From contig NZ_CALUAK010000031.1 in the NCBI RefSeq assembly GCF_943914015.1, positions 1 through 26,358 of the forward strand: DNA of 26,358 nucleotides. The letters are read 5' to 3'. The notes beneath the pieces are model-generated. The model ran no database searches. It was not told the origin of the DNA and saw only the letters and a program-made list of their open reading frames with translations. Within the stretch, counting starts at the first letter, position 1; each line of letters begins with the position of its first letter. Source of the DNA: an uncultured Corynebacterium sp. (GTDB lineage: Bacteria > Actinomycetota > Actinomycetes > Mycobacteriales > Mycobacteriaceae). This document shows, one piece after another, positions 7,153-15,093 of the stretch. The position numbers and the translations under genes were made by a program.

Positions 7153-7487
7153 GCAACAAGCCCCACGATGATGCCCGCCACCGCGCCGATGACCGTATGC
7201 GGGCGCTTGACCGGCAGCTTGCTGGCCAACCAGTGGCGGCTGACGTGATCAAACCAGGCGGAGGCGGCCATACCGGCCACAGCGAGGGGAAGGACGTAAT
7301 CAGGAAGATCCTTCACCGGGGCTTCTTCCGGCACAGGCTCGGGCTCGTCGTGGGCGATATAGACGGCGCATGCCGTGCCCAGTGCCGCGTCAATCGCCAG
7401 CCGGGCGGGCAGGCTTTCCACGTAATCTGGAAGTGCGTAGACAGCGAACACGGTGGCGCCGAGTGCGACCTTTTCGTCTGTTTTCAT
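7149..7487 (-). CDS. Small unrecognised membrane protein (112 aa)
   Basis: The protein has no family I recognise. It shows hydrophobic stretches at about residues 7-20, 30-45, 65-82 and 98-112, separated by an acidic proline-rich loop (AHDEPEPVPEEAPVKD). It probably crosses the membrane several times. The last four bases overlap the next gene as ATGA, and it is first in the three-gene minus-strand operon ending with the GtrA protein. A TATACT box 6 nt before the ATG suggests a leaderless message. Association with the decaprenyl-phospho-arabinose steps is inferred from position only. Confidence 0.75.
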   Translation of the reverse strand: MKTDEKVALGATVFAVYALPDYVESLPARLAIDAALGTACAVYIAHDEPEPVPEEAPVKDLPDYVLPLAVAGMAASAWFDHVSRHWLASKLPVKRPHTVIGAVAGIIVGLVA

Positions 7488-7493
7488 GGGTTC

Positions 7494-7503
7494 AGTATAG
7501 GCT
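7494..7503. promoter_or_regulatory. Overlapping divergent -10 boxes between two small genes
   Basis: On the minus strand TATACT (7499-7494) lies 6 nt before the ATG at 7487. On the plus strand TAGGCT (7498-7503) lies 10 nt before the ATG at 7514. Both fit TAnnnT, and they share two bases, so polymerase probably cannot load on both strands at once. The whole intergenic gap is 26 nt. Confidence 0.45.
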
Positions 7504-7513
7504 TAGGGGCACT

Positions 7514-7762
7514 ATGACGTGGTTGAGTAGATTGTTTAAGCGAGGGGCTCCAGGAGAGTCCGCCAGTAATGAGCACATTGCGGCATCACGTACCACCGTG
7601 CCGCTTGATGATCACATGACGCTCCTTTTTGCCCAGGAACTTCCGTTCCATCCGGCAGAGGAACGGGCCATGATAGAAAAGATTCTGAAGGAATACGAGG
7701 GTCCCACAATCACGAGCCAGGATATGCTGCCTCAGCAAATTCGGGACCTCATGGACTTGTGA
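7514..7762 (+). CDS. Small unrecognised soluble protein upstream of dprE1 (82 aa)
   Basis: The reading is MTWLSRLFKRGAPGES to the C-terminal QQIRDLMDL. It has an amphipathic, basic N-terminus (WLSRLFKR) that could touch the membrane. An acidic helical middle follows (FHPAEERAMIEKILKEYEG). The open frame extends upstream to 7370, but that stretch lies antisense to the divergent gene and is arginine-rich shadow sequence, so the ATG at 7514 with AGGGG before it is preferred. It ends 21 nt before dprE1, with a possible TAATCT -10 box (7769-7774) in the gap. I recognise no domain. Cotranscription with dprE1-dprE2-aftA-emb is likely but not proven. Confidence 0.7.
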   Translation: MTWLSRLFKRGAPGESASNEHIAASRTTVPLDDHMTLLFAQELPFHPAEERAMIEKILKEYEGPTITSQDMLPQQIRDLMDL

Positions 7763-7783
7763 AGCGAGTAATCTAAGAACGAA

Positions 7784-9217
7784 ATGACTACTGAGACGGG
7801 CGCAACTTCTTCCGCAGCTTCGGGCGGAAGGGGAGCCTACACCACAGAAGCACGCACTCTCACCGGCTGGGGCCGTACCGCTCCGACCACGGCAAACGTT
7901 CTGTTCGCGCACGACGTAGACGAGATCGTCGCCGCCGTGAAGGACGCCGCCGACCACTCCGCCGCCGGCGACCACCGCGGCATCATTGCCCGCGGCATGG
8001 GCCGTTCCTACGGTGACCCGGCGCAAAACGCTGGTGGCATCGTCATCGACATGACGGGCCTCAACACCATCCACTCCATCGACACCGCCACCGGCATCGT
8101 CGACGTGGATGGCGGCGTCACCCTCGACCAGTTGATGAAGGCCGCTTTGCCCTATGGCCTGTGGGTTCCGGTTCTTCCCGGCACGCGCCAGGTAACCATC
8201 GGTGGCGCCATTGGCCCCGACATTCACGGCAAGAACCACCACTCCGCTGGCTCCTTCGGCAACCACGTCGTGAGCATGGAACTGCTCACAGCTGACGGTG
8301 AGATCCGTCACCTCGAGCCAGACTCTGACGTGTTCTGGGCCACCGTCGGCGGCATGGGACTTACCGGCATCATCCTCCGCGCCCGCATCCAGATGACGCG
8401 CACGGAAACCGCCTACTTCCTGTCCGACACGGTCCGCACCAACAACCTCGACGAGACTATCGCCGAGCACTCCAACGGTGCCGAGGCGAACTACACGTAC
8501 TCCTCCGCCTGGTTCGACTGCATCAACCCCGAGCCGAAGCTCGGCCGCGCCACCATTTCCCGTGGCAGCCTCGCCACCCTCGCCCAGCTCGAGGAGTTCG
8601 CCCCCAAGCTGGCCAAGGATCCGCTGAAGTTCAACGCCCCGCAGCTGATGACGGTGCCGGACATCTTCCCGTCCTGGACGATGAACAAGCTCACCCTCAA
8701 CACCATCGGCGAGCTGTACTACGCCATGGGCAAGGACTCGAAGAACGACATCAAGAACCTGACGCAGTTCTACCAGCCACTGGACCTCATCGGCGAGTGG
8801 AACCGCGGCTACGGCAAGGCCGGCTTCCTCCAGTACCAGTTCGTCGTGCCCACCGAGGCCGTCGAGCCGTTCAAGGAGATCATCAAGGACATCCAGGCCT
8901 CCGGCCACTACTCGGCACTCAACGTGTTCAAGCTGTTCGGCGAAGGCAACAAGGCACCGCTGTCCTACCCGATGAAGGGCTGGAACGTGTGCGTCGACTT
9001 CCCCATCCGCAAGGGCCTCGGCACCTTCCTCGACAACCTCGACGAGCGCGTCATGGAGTTCGGTGGCCGCCTCTACCTGGCCAAGGAATCCCGCACCAGC
9101 GCAGAAAACTTCCACAAGATGTACCCGGGCCTCGAAGGCTGGTTGAAGCTCCGCAACGAGCTCGACCCGCACGGCGTTTTCGCCTCCGACATGTCCCGCC
9201 GCCTCGAACTGAAATAA
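7784..9217 (+). CDS. dprE1: Decaprenylphosphoryl-beta-D-ribose oxidase DprE1
   Basis: An FAD-dependent oxidase that converts decaprenyl-phospho-ribose to the 2-keto intermediate, the first half of the epimerisation giving decaprenyl-phospho-arabinose. The 477 residues compare with about 461 in M. tuberculosis, the excess being an N-terminal Ala/Ser-rich stretch. Family blocks include LTGWGRTAP, ARGMGRSYGDPAQNAGG, PVLPGTRQVTIGGAIGPDIHGKNHH and NLTQFYQPLDLIGEWNR. Cys403 in GWNVCVDFP aligns with the benzothiazinone-reactive Cys387 of M. tuberculosis. Lys434 in LYLAKESRT aligns with catalytic Lys418; the spacing of 31 residues is the same. It is followed by dprE2 after 12 nt, with AAGGAGAA as ribosome-binding site. 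Confidence 0.97.
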   Translation: MTTETGATSSAASGGRGAYTTEARTLTGWGRTAPTTANVLFAHDVDEIVAAVKDAADHSAAGDHRGIIARGMGRSYGDPAQNAGGIVIDMTGLNTIHSIDTATGIVDVDGGVTLDQLMKAALPYGLWVPVLPGTRQVTIGGAIGPDIHGKNHHSAGSFGNHVVSMELLTADGEIRHLEPDSDVFWATVGGMGLTGIILRARIQMTRTETAYFLSDTVRTNNLDETIAEHSNGAEANYTYSSAWFDCINPEPKLGRATISRGSLATLAQLEEFAPKLAKDPLKFNAPQLMTVPDIFPSWTMNKLTLNTIGELYYAMGKDSKNDIKNLTQFYQPLDLIGEWNRGYGKAGFLQYQFVVPTEAVEPFKEIIKDIQASGHYSALNVFKLFGEGNKAPLSYPMKGWNVCVDFPIRKGLGTFLDNLDERVMEFGGRLYLAKESRTSAENFHKMYPGLEGWLKLRNELDPHGVFASDMSRRLELK

Positions 9218-9229
9218 GGAGAATCACCC

Positions 9230-9982
9230 ATGCTCAACGCAGTAGGAGAAGCACAAAACATCCTCCTTTTGGGAGGCACCAGCGAGATCGGGCTGGCCAT
9301 CGTCAAGGAATTCCTGCCTGCCCACGTCACCCTCGCCATCCGTCCCGGCTCCAGCCACACCGAGCAGGCCAAAGCCGAGATCGAGTCCGCCGGCGCGCGC
9401 AGCGTCCGGGTTATCGACTTCGATGCGCTCGACTTCGCCTCCCACCCGGCTGTTATCGACGAGGCCTTTGAGGGCCATGATTTCGATGTTGCGGTTGTTG
9501 CCTTCGGCATCCTCGGCGACAACGAGGAACAGTGGCAGAACCAGGCCAAGGCCGTCGAAGCCGTGCAGACCAACTACACCGCCGCCGTCTCCGTCGGCGT
9601 CCTCCTCGGCCAGAAGTTCAAGCAGCAGGGTCACGGCACCATCGTCGCCATGAGCTCCGTTGCCGGCATGAAGGTCCGCCGCTCCAACTTCGTCTACGGC
9701 TCCGCCAAGGCAGGTCTCGACGGCTTCTACGAGCAGCTCGGCGAGGCCCTGCGCGAGGATGGCGTCCACGTCCTCCTCGTCCGCCCTGGCCAGGTCCGCA
9801 CCCGCATGTCCGCGGGAGTCAAGGAAGCGCCCCTAACCGTTAACCGTGAGGATGTAGCAAAAGCGGTCCACGAGGCCGTCGTCAAGCATGAAGACAGCGT
9901 GTGGGTACACCCGGCGTTTAAGTACGTCTCCCTCGTGCTGAACCATATACCGAAGCCCATCTTCCGGAAGCTCCCCTTCTAA
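9230..9982 (+). CDS. dprE2: Decaprenylphosphoryl-2-keto-erythro-pentose reductase DprE2
   Basis: A 250-residue short-chain dehydrogenase that reduces the DprE1 product with NADH to decaprenyl-phospho-arabinose, the only known arabinofuranose donor for the cell wall. The nucleotide-binding loop is LLLGGTSEIG (about 12-21). The catalytic set is Ser142/Ser143 in MSSVAG and Tyr156-x3-Lys160 in YGSAK. PGQVRTRMSAG follows, as usual for the family. The C-terminus IPKPIFRKLPF is basic and hydrophobic, which fits peripheral contact with the membrane-bound substrate. It lies between dprE1 and aftA with gaps of 12 and 2 nt, so the genes are one transcription unit. Confidence 0.96.
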   Translation: MLNAVGEAQNILLLGGTSEIGLAIVKEFLPAHVTLAIRPGSSHTEQAKAEIESAGARSVRVIDFDALDFASHPAVIDEAFEGHDFDVAVVAFGILGDNEEQWQNQAKAVEAVQTNYTAAVSVGVLLGQKFKQQGHGTIVAMSSVAGMKVRRSNFVYGSAKAGLDGFYEQLGEALREDGVHVLLVRPGQVRTRMSAGVKEAPLTVNREDVAKAVHEAVVKHEDSVWVHPAFKYVSLVLNHIPKPIFRKLPF

Positions 9983-9984
9983 CG

Positions 9985-11862
9985 ATGGACAACGAGTACG
10001 CACCAGACCGCCTCCCACTTGCCCGCACCCTTGCAGCCATGGCTGCGGCGGGCGTGGGGGGCGGCCTTGCGACGTTCATCGTCTGGTTCGCCCTCAAACA
10101 CACCACCCTCCCAGCCTTCACAAGCTCCAACCTCACCACCGCCGTCGCAACGGCAGGAACAGTCATCCTCTGCCTCCTCGTCGCCGTCGCCGTCTGGTGC
10201 TGGTTCCACGGACCGAAGCAACTTCGGCCACTCGTGTACCTTGTGACTTATTTGGCCCCAGCCGGGCTCGTGTGTACCACCACCGCCGTCCCCCTCGCCT
10301 CCACCAAACTCTGGCTCGACGGCATGACAGGCGACCAAGAATTCCGCACACAGTTCCTCACCCACCTCACCGACAGCTGGCGCATCTCGGACATGAACTA
10401 CATCGACATGCCGAGCTACTACCCCGCCGGATGGTTCTGGTTCGGCGGGCGCCTCGCCAACATCCTCGGGCTAGACGGGTGGGAAGTGTTCCAACCCTGG
10501 GCACTCGTGTCCATCGCGATGGCCGTCAGCCTCCTGACACCCGTCTGGCAACGCCTCACCGGGTCACTGCCGGTGGCCACCGGAATCTCCATGGTCACCA
10601 CCTGTGTCGTACTCGTCATCTCCGCCGCCGAACCCTACGCTGCCATCATCGCCGCCGGCAGCTCCGCCGCCATGGTGCTCGCCGGACGCGCGCTGCGCGG
10701 TGACCGCTGGGCCCTCGCCGGCATCACCCTCTTCCTCGGCATCTCCGCGACGATGTACACCCTATACACCGCCGTCCTCGCCGGGACCCTCATCGTCGGC
10801 TCCGCCGTCGTCGCAGCACTCGTTGAACGCACCATCAAGCCCTTCCTGCGGATGATCATCATCGGCATCGGCTCCTGCATCATCGCGCTCACCGCCTGGG
10901 GCCCCTACCTCATGGACGTCCTCAGCGGCCGGCCACGCTCCGGTGCCACCAGCCAGCACTACCTCCCCTACGCCGGCTCGCAGGTGCCCCTGCCCATGTT
11001 CAGCCTCTCTCTCATCGGCATCCTCTGCATGGTCGGACTCATCTACATGGTGCTCAACATCCTCGAACCCGACGTCATGTCACTCGGCGTCACCGTCATC
11101 GTCACCTACGGCTGGATCATCGCCTCCATGGTCGCCTCCCTCGGCGGCACCACGCTCCTCGGCTTCCGCCTCGACGCCGTCATCACCGTCTGCCTGTGCA
11201 CCCTCGGCGTCCTCGGGCTCGCCCAGCTGCACCTGACGTATCTACCTGCGAAGCCCCGCCTCACCGCGGCTGTTGCTATTGTGATTGCTCTTGCTGGTGT
11301 GTACTACGCACAGGGCATCCCCGCCCGCAACACCAACGCCATCGACCGCGCCCACACCGACACCGACGGCGACGGCAGGCGCGCCGACAGGTTCGCCCCC
11401 GGATCCGTCACCTTCTACGAGGCGATCGACGCGGAGCTGCGGACACACATCACCTCCCCGGCTGATACTGTTGTGCTTACTGATGAACGGTCCTTCCTCG
11501 CCTTCTACCCCTACCGGGGGTTCCAGGCCATGACGAGCCACTACGCCAACCCCCTCGGCCAGTTCGACCTCCGCAACACCCTCATCGAGCACTGGGCCAC
11601 CTCCTCCTGGAACGAACTCAAAGATCCAGACCAATTCAAAGCCAGCCTCGAAGCCTCCCCATGGTCCCCACCACAAGCCTTCATCTTCCGCGGCGACGCC
11701 GATGACATGGAAACCGGGTGGAAATATGACGTCGCCGAGGACATCTACCCCAACAACCCCAACGTCCGATTCCGTGGGATTTTCTTCAACCCCGCCGTCT
11801 TTTCCGCCCCATACTGGGACGTGGCCCAAGTTGGCCCGTTCGTAGTAGTGACCCTAAACTGA
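9985..11862 (+). CDS. aftA: Galactan 5-O-arabinofuranosyltransferase AftA
   Basis: A GT-C type (GT85) membrane enzyme that moves the first arabinofuranose residues from decaprenyl-phospho-arabinose onto the galactan backbone at the outer membrane face. The 625 residues begin with a helix at about 16-37 and hold around ten or more membrane segments in the first 440 residues. A soluble C-terminal domain follows from about 450 to 625. An extracytoplasmic loop LWLDGMTGDQEFRTQF followed by MNYIDMPSYYPAGWFWFGGR resembles the acidic loop of the family. The length is close to that of the M. tuberculosis enzyme (about 643). It starts 2 nt after dprE2 and ends 6 nt before emb. Assignment rests on these features and on the very strong gene order. 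Confidence 0.95.
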   Translation: MDNEYAPDRLPLARTLAAMAAAGVGGGLATFIVWFALKHTTLPAFTSSNLTTAVATAGTVILCLLVAVAVWCWFHGPKQLRPLVYLVTYLAPAGLVCTTTAVPLASTKLWLDGMTGDQEFRTQFLTHLTDSWRISDMNYIDMPSYYPAGWFWFGGRLANILGLDGWEVFQPWALVSIAMAVSLLTPVWQRLTGSLPVATGISMVTTCVVLVISAAEPYAAIIAAGSSAAMVLAGRALRGDRWALAGITLFLGISATMYTLYTAVLAGTLIVGSAVVAALVERTIKPFLRMIIIGIGSCIIALTAWGPYLMDVLSGRPRSGATSQHYLPYAGSQVPLPMFSLSLIGILCMVGLIYMVLNILEPDVMSLGVTVIVTYGWIIASMVASLGGTTLLGFRLDAVITVCLCTLGVLGLAQLHLTYLPAKPRLTAAVAIVIALAGVYYAQGIPARNTNAIDRAHTDTDGDGRRADRFAPGSVTFYEAIDAELRTHITSPADTVVLTDERSFLAFYPYRGFQAMTSHYANPLGQFDLRNTLIEHWATSSWNELKDPDQFKASLEASPWSPPQAFIFRGDADDMETGWKYDVAEDIYPNNPNVRFRGIFFNPAVFSAPYWDVAQVGPFVVVTLN

Positions 11863-11868
11863 TGTGCC

Positions 11869-14800
11869 GTGCAGACCCTTGACAAGATCAAAAAGCTGGC
11901 GATCGCCTCTGGCATCGTCGGCTTCCTTCTGTTTATCCTGACGCCATTCCTCCCCGTCAACCAGACGCAGTCCACTGTGCACTGGCCGCAGGGGGACCTC
12001 CAATCCATCACCGCGCCGCTCATGAGCTACGCGCCGGAGAAGCTCGAAGCAACCATCCCCGTTGATGCGTTTGATGAACTTCACGACGGCCAAAACCTCC
12101 TCCTGAGCACCCTCCCCCAGGATTCCAAGGACGCCACGCAGCGCGGCCTGTTCATCCGGCTGGGTGAAAACGGGCTCGACGCAGTAGTCAAGGACAAGGT
12201 TGTCTTCTCGCTGGCCAAAGAGGACGTCGACAAGCTACAGCCCACAGACGAGCTGAAGCTGACCAGCGACGCCGAGAAGACGACCATCACCCTCGGCGGC
12301 CACGAGGGCACGACCGAGGGCGACACCAGACCGCAAGTCACAGGACTTTACACAGAACTCAACCGGGACGCGAGCGTACCGGGACTGAGTGCCGACATCA
12401 CCATCAACTCGCGGTTCACGTCGTCGCCAAGCGTCATCAAATACATCGCCATGTGGGGCGGCATCGCCTGCCTGCTGCTATCCCTGTTCAGCCTGTGGCA
12501 CTTTGACAAGCTCGCCGGCAACCACGAATCCGAATACACCCCCCGCTGGAAAACCGTCACGCCACTCGACGGCGTCGTCGGCGCCATCCTCCTCTTCTGG
12601 TACTTCATCGGCGCCAACACCTCCGACGACGGATTCATCCTCACCATGGCGCGGCAATCCCACGCCGCCGACTACATGGCCAACTACTACCGCTGGTACG
12701 GCGTCCCCGAATCCCCCTTCGGCGCGCCCTACTACGACCTGCTGGGGCTCATGACGCAGGTGTCGGCGTCGTCGATCTGGGTCCGCCTCCCCCAGCTGAT
12801 AGCGGCGGTGCTGACGTGGCTGTTGTTGTCGCGTGAAGTCCTCCCCCGGTTGGGGCAGAAGGTAGCAGATAGACGAGTAGCGCACTGGACCGCCGCGTTC
12901 GTCTTCCTCGCCTTCTGGCTGCCGTACAACAACGGCATCCGTCCCGAGCCGATCATCGCTGCTCTGGCGCTTCTCACGTGGGTGCTCGTCGAGAAGTGCT
13001 TTGCGACGAACAGGCTGCTCTACGGCGCCACCGCTGTCATTGTTGCGACGATTGCGCTCGGCGCCGGGCCGACGGGACTCATGGCCGTCGGCGCGCTGCT
13101 GGCGGGCATTCCCACGTTCATCCGGATGCTGCACAGGCGACGGGACCTGAGCGTTACCGCACAGCTCATCCCTTTCCTGCCCGCAGGCTTCGCCATCCTC
13201 ATGGCCGTCTTCGGCGACCAAACGCTGCGGACCGTCACCGAGGCCGTGCACGTGCGCTCCGAGAAGGGGCCGTCGCTGACGTGGTACCAAGAGTGGGTTC
13301 GCTACGAAACACTCATGGGCAACAACGTGGACGGGTCGTTCACGCGGAGGTTTGCGGTGCTGCTCATGTTCGCGGCTGTTGCTCTTGTGATTGCCTCGAC
13401 GCTGCGCCACGGCGGTGTCGTGGGCGCTGCGAAGGCACCCACCTTCCGGCTCGTCATGATGTTCGCGCTCACCATGTTCGCGTTCTGCTTCACGCCCACC
13501 AAGTGGTCGCACCACTTCGGCGTGTTCGCCGGCATCGGCGCGGCACTCGCGGCGCTCGCGGCGATCGTGTGCTCGCAAATCGCGCTGCGGTCCGTGCGGA
13601 ACAGGCTCCTGGTCATCGGGGCGTTCCTGTTCCTGCTCGCGTTCTGCCTCGCCGGGCAAAACGCCTGGTGGTACGTCTCCTCGTTTGGTGTGCCGTGGTT
13701 CGACAAGTCCATCCAATTCCGGGGCATCGAGGCCTCCACCGTGATGCTCGTCATCGCCCTGCTTGTGCTCCTGGCAGGCGTCATCATTGGATTCCTCGAC
13801 GAAGTGCGTGAGGTGCGAGGAGACCAGACGAGAAAGGGGCGTCGACTAGCAAAATTCGACGGACTCTTCGCCGCCCCGATCGCCGTCGTCGCCGCCCTCG
13901 TCGTCGTCTTCAGCTGCCTCAGCCTGGGTAAAGGGTTCGTGTCCCAATACCCGGCGTACAGCGTCGGGCTCGGCAACCTGCGCGCACTGACCGGCAAGAC
14001 GTGCAACCTCGCGCAAGACGCGCTGCTCGAAACCAACACCAACGACGCGTTCCTCACCCCCATCGAAGGCACGCTCGCCGAATCGCTTGACGACGGCGCC
14101 GCCGTCGGCTTCGGACCGAACAACATCCCCGAAACCATCGTCGGGGGTGGCGTCGACACCTCAGCACGCTCAGCCGGAACCGTGGCTGGTGCCAGTGATG
14201 CAGAAGCAGACACCGCCAGCGGCGACTCCGCAGGCAGCTCCACCAGCACGCAGGGCGCGCGCGAGGAACAGGGCGCCAACGGATCCAACATCCGGCTGCC
14301 CTTCGGCATCGACTACACCAAGGTCCCCGTCGTCGGCTCGCACCGGTACGGGCCGCAATTCGGGTCCAAGGTGGAAACCGAATGGTACGAGTTGCCGGAG
14401 ACGGAGAATCCGCTGCTCGTCATCTCCGCGGCTGGTAAAATTGCGCATCATGATATCAATGGGGTGAAACAGCCGGGGCAGAAACTCCTGGTGGAATACG
14501 GAAAGCGCAACGGGGGGAGCGTCGAAAAGCTAGGAAGCGTGGAACCGATGGATATCGGGCCCGCCCCCCAGTGGAGAAACCTGAGGATTCCGCTGGATGC
14601 GCTCCCGGCTGAAGCCGACGCTGTGCGAATCACAGCAGAGGACACAAACCTCAGCGGGGAGGAGTGGGTTGCGTTCACCCCGCCGCGTGTCCCCGACCTC
14701 GCACCCCTCAACGAAGTCATCGGCTCCGACACGCCCGGCCTGCTGGACTGGGCCGTCGCGCTGCAGTTCCCGTGCCAGCGGTCGTTCGACCACTACGCGG

Positions 14801-15093
14801 GTGTGGCGGAAGTGCCGGAATACCGCATCTCGCCGGATCATCCGGGCAAGGTGACGCTGTCGCCGTTCCAGGATTACAACGGCGGCGGTGTGATGGGTAT
14901 CGCGGAGGCTGTGAATAAGGGTCGCGAAGTGCCCGGGTACCTGAAGGATGATTGGCAGCGCGACTGGGGCTCCATCGAGGAGTACGAATTGCGCACCAAT
15001 TCGCGCGGCGAGGCGCCGAAGCCAGCCGCGGTTGATACGGAAGTGATTACCCGCTCGGGTTTGTGGTATCCGGGTCCGATGGCGACCGAGTAG
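11869..15093 (+). CDS. emb: Arabinosyltransferase Emb (single corynebacterial copy)
   Basis: A GT53 membrane arabinosyltransferase that elongates the arabinan of arabinogalactan using decaprenyl-phospho-arabinose; it is the target of ethambutol. The 1074 residues show an N-terminal helix and an extracytoplasmic domain (about 30-180). The GT-C core carries the catalytic-type Asp253-Asp254 pair in NTSDDGF, then ANYYRWYGVPESPFG and LLLSREVLPRLG. A C-terminal carbohydrate-binding region follows with TAAGKI-like VISAAGKIAHHD, VAFTPPRVPDL, and the closing ATRSGLW-like VITRSGLWYPG. Met295 in LGLMTQVS aligns with the M306 resistance hotspot of M. tuberculosis EmbB. A Ser/Thr/Ala-rich linker (about 764-805) precedes the C-terminal domain. 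The start is GTG, 6 nt after aftA. The last 47 bp overlap an antisense gene. Confidence 0.97.
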   Translation: MQTLDKIKKLAIASGIVGFLLFILTPFLPVNQTQSTVHWPQGDLQSITAPLMSYAPEKLEATIPVDAFDELHDGQNLLLSTLPQDSKDATQRGLFIRLGENGLDAVVKDKVVFSLAKEDVDKLQPTDELKLTSDAEKTTITLGGHEGTTEGDTRPQVTGLYTELNRDASVPGLSADITINSRFTSSPSVIKYIAMWGGIACLLLSLFSLWHFDKLAGNHESEYTPRWKTVTPLDGVVGAILLFWYFIGANTSDDGFILTMARQSHAADYMANYYRWYGVPESPFGAPYYDLLGLMTQVSASSIWVRLPQLIAAVLTWLLLSREVLPRLGQKVADRRVAHWTAAFVFLAFWLPYNNGIRPEPIIAALALLTWVLVEKCFATNRLLYGATAVIVATIALGAGPTGLMAVGALLAGIPTFIRMLHRRRDLSVTAQLIPFLPAGFAILMAVFGDQTLRTVTEAVHVRSEKGPSLTWYQEWVRYETLMGNNVDGSFTRRFAVLLMFAAVALVIASTLRHGGVVGAAKAPTFRLVMMFALTMFAFCFTPTKWSHHFGVFAGIGAALAALAAIVCSQIALRSVRNRLLVIGAFLFLLAFCLAGQNAWWYVSSFGVPWFDKSIQFRGIEASTVMLVIALLVLLAGVIIGFLDEVREVRGDQTRKGRRLAKFDGLFAAPIAVVAALVVVFSCLSLGKGFVSQYPAYSVGLGNLRALTGKTCNLAQDALLETNTNDAFLTPIEGTLAESLDDGAAVGFGPNNIPETIVGGGVDTSARSAGTVAGASDAEADTASGDSAGSSTSTQGAREEQGANGSNIRLPFGIDYTKVPVVGSHRYGPQFGSKVETEWYELPETENPLLVISAAGKIAHHDINGVKQPGQKLLVEYGKRNGGSVEKLGSVEPMDIGPAPQWRNLRIPLDALPAEADAVRITAEDTNLSGEEWVAFTPPRVPDLAPLNEVIGSDTPGLLDWAVALQFPCQRSFDHYAGVAEVPEYRISPDHPGKVTLSPFQDYNGGGVMGIAEAVNKGREVPGYLKDDWQRDWGSIEEYELRTNSRGEAPKPAAVDTEVITRSGLWYPGPMATE

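Noticed and set aside
7586..9172. Long open frame of 528 codons on the minus strand opposite dprE1.
   Set aside because: It mirrors the codon pattern of a GC-rich gene and is rich in V/G/E/H without any motif. DprE1 on the plus strand is unmistakable.
12478..13716. Open frame of 412 codons on the minus strand inside emb.
   Set aside because: It is an Arg/Glu/Gly-rich shadow frame; emb is continuous across it.
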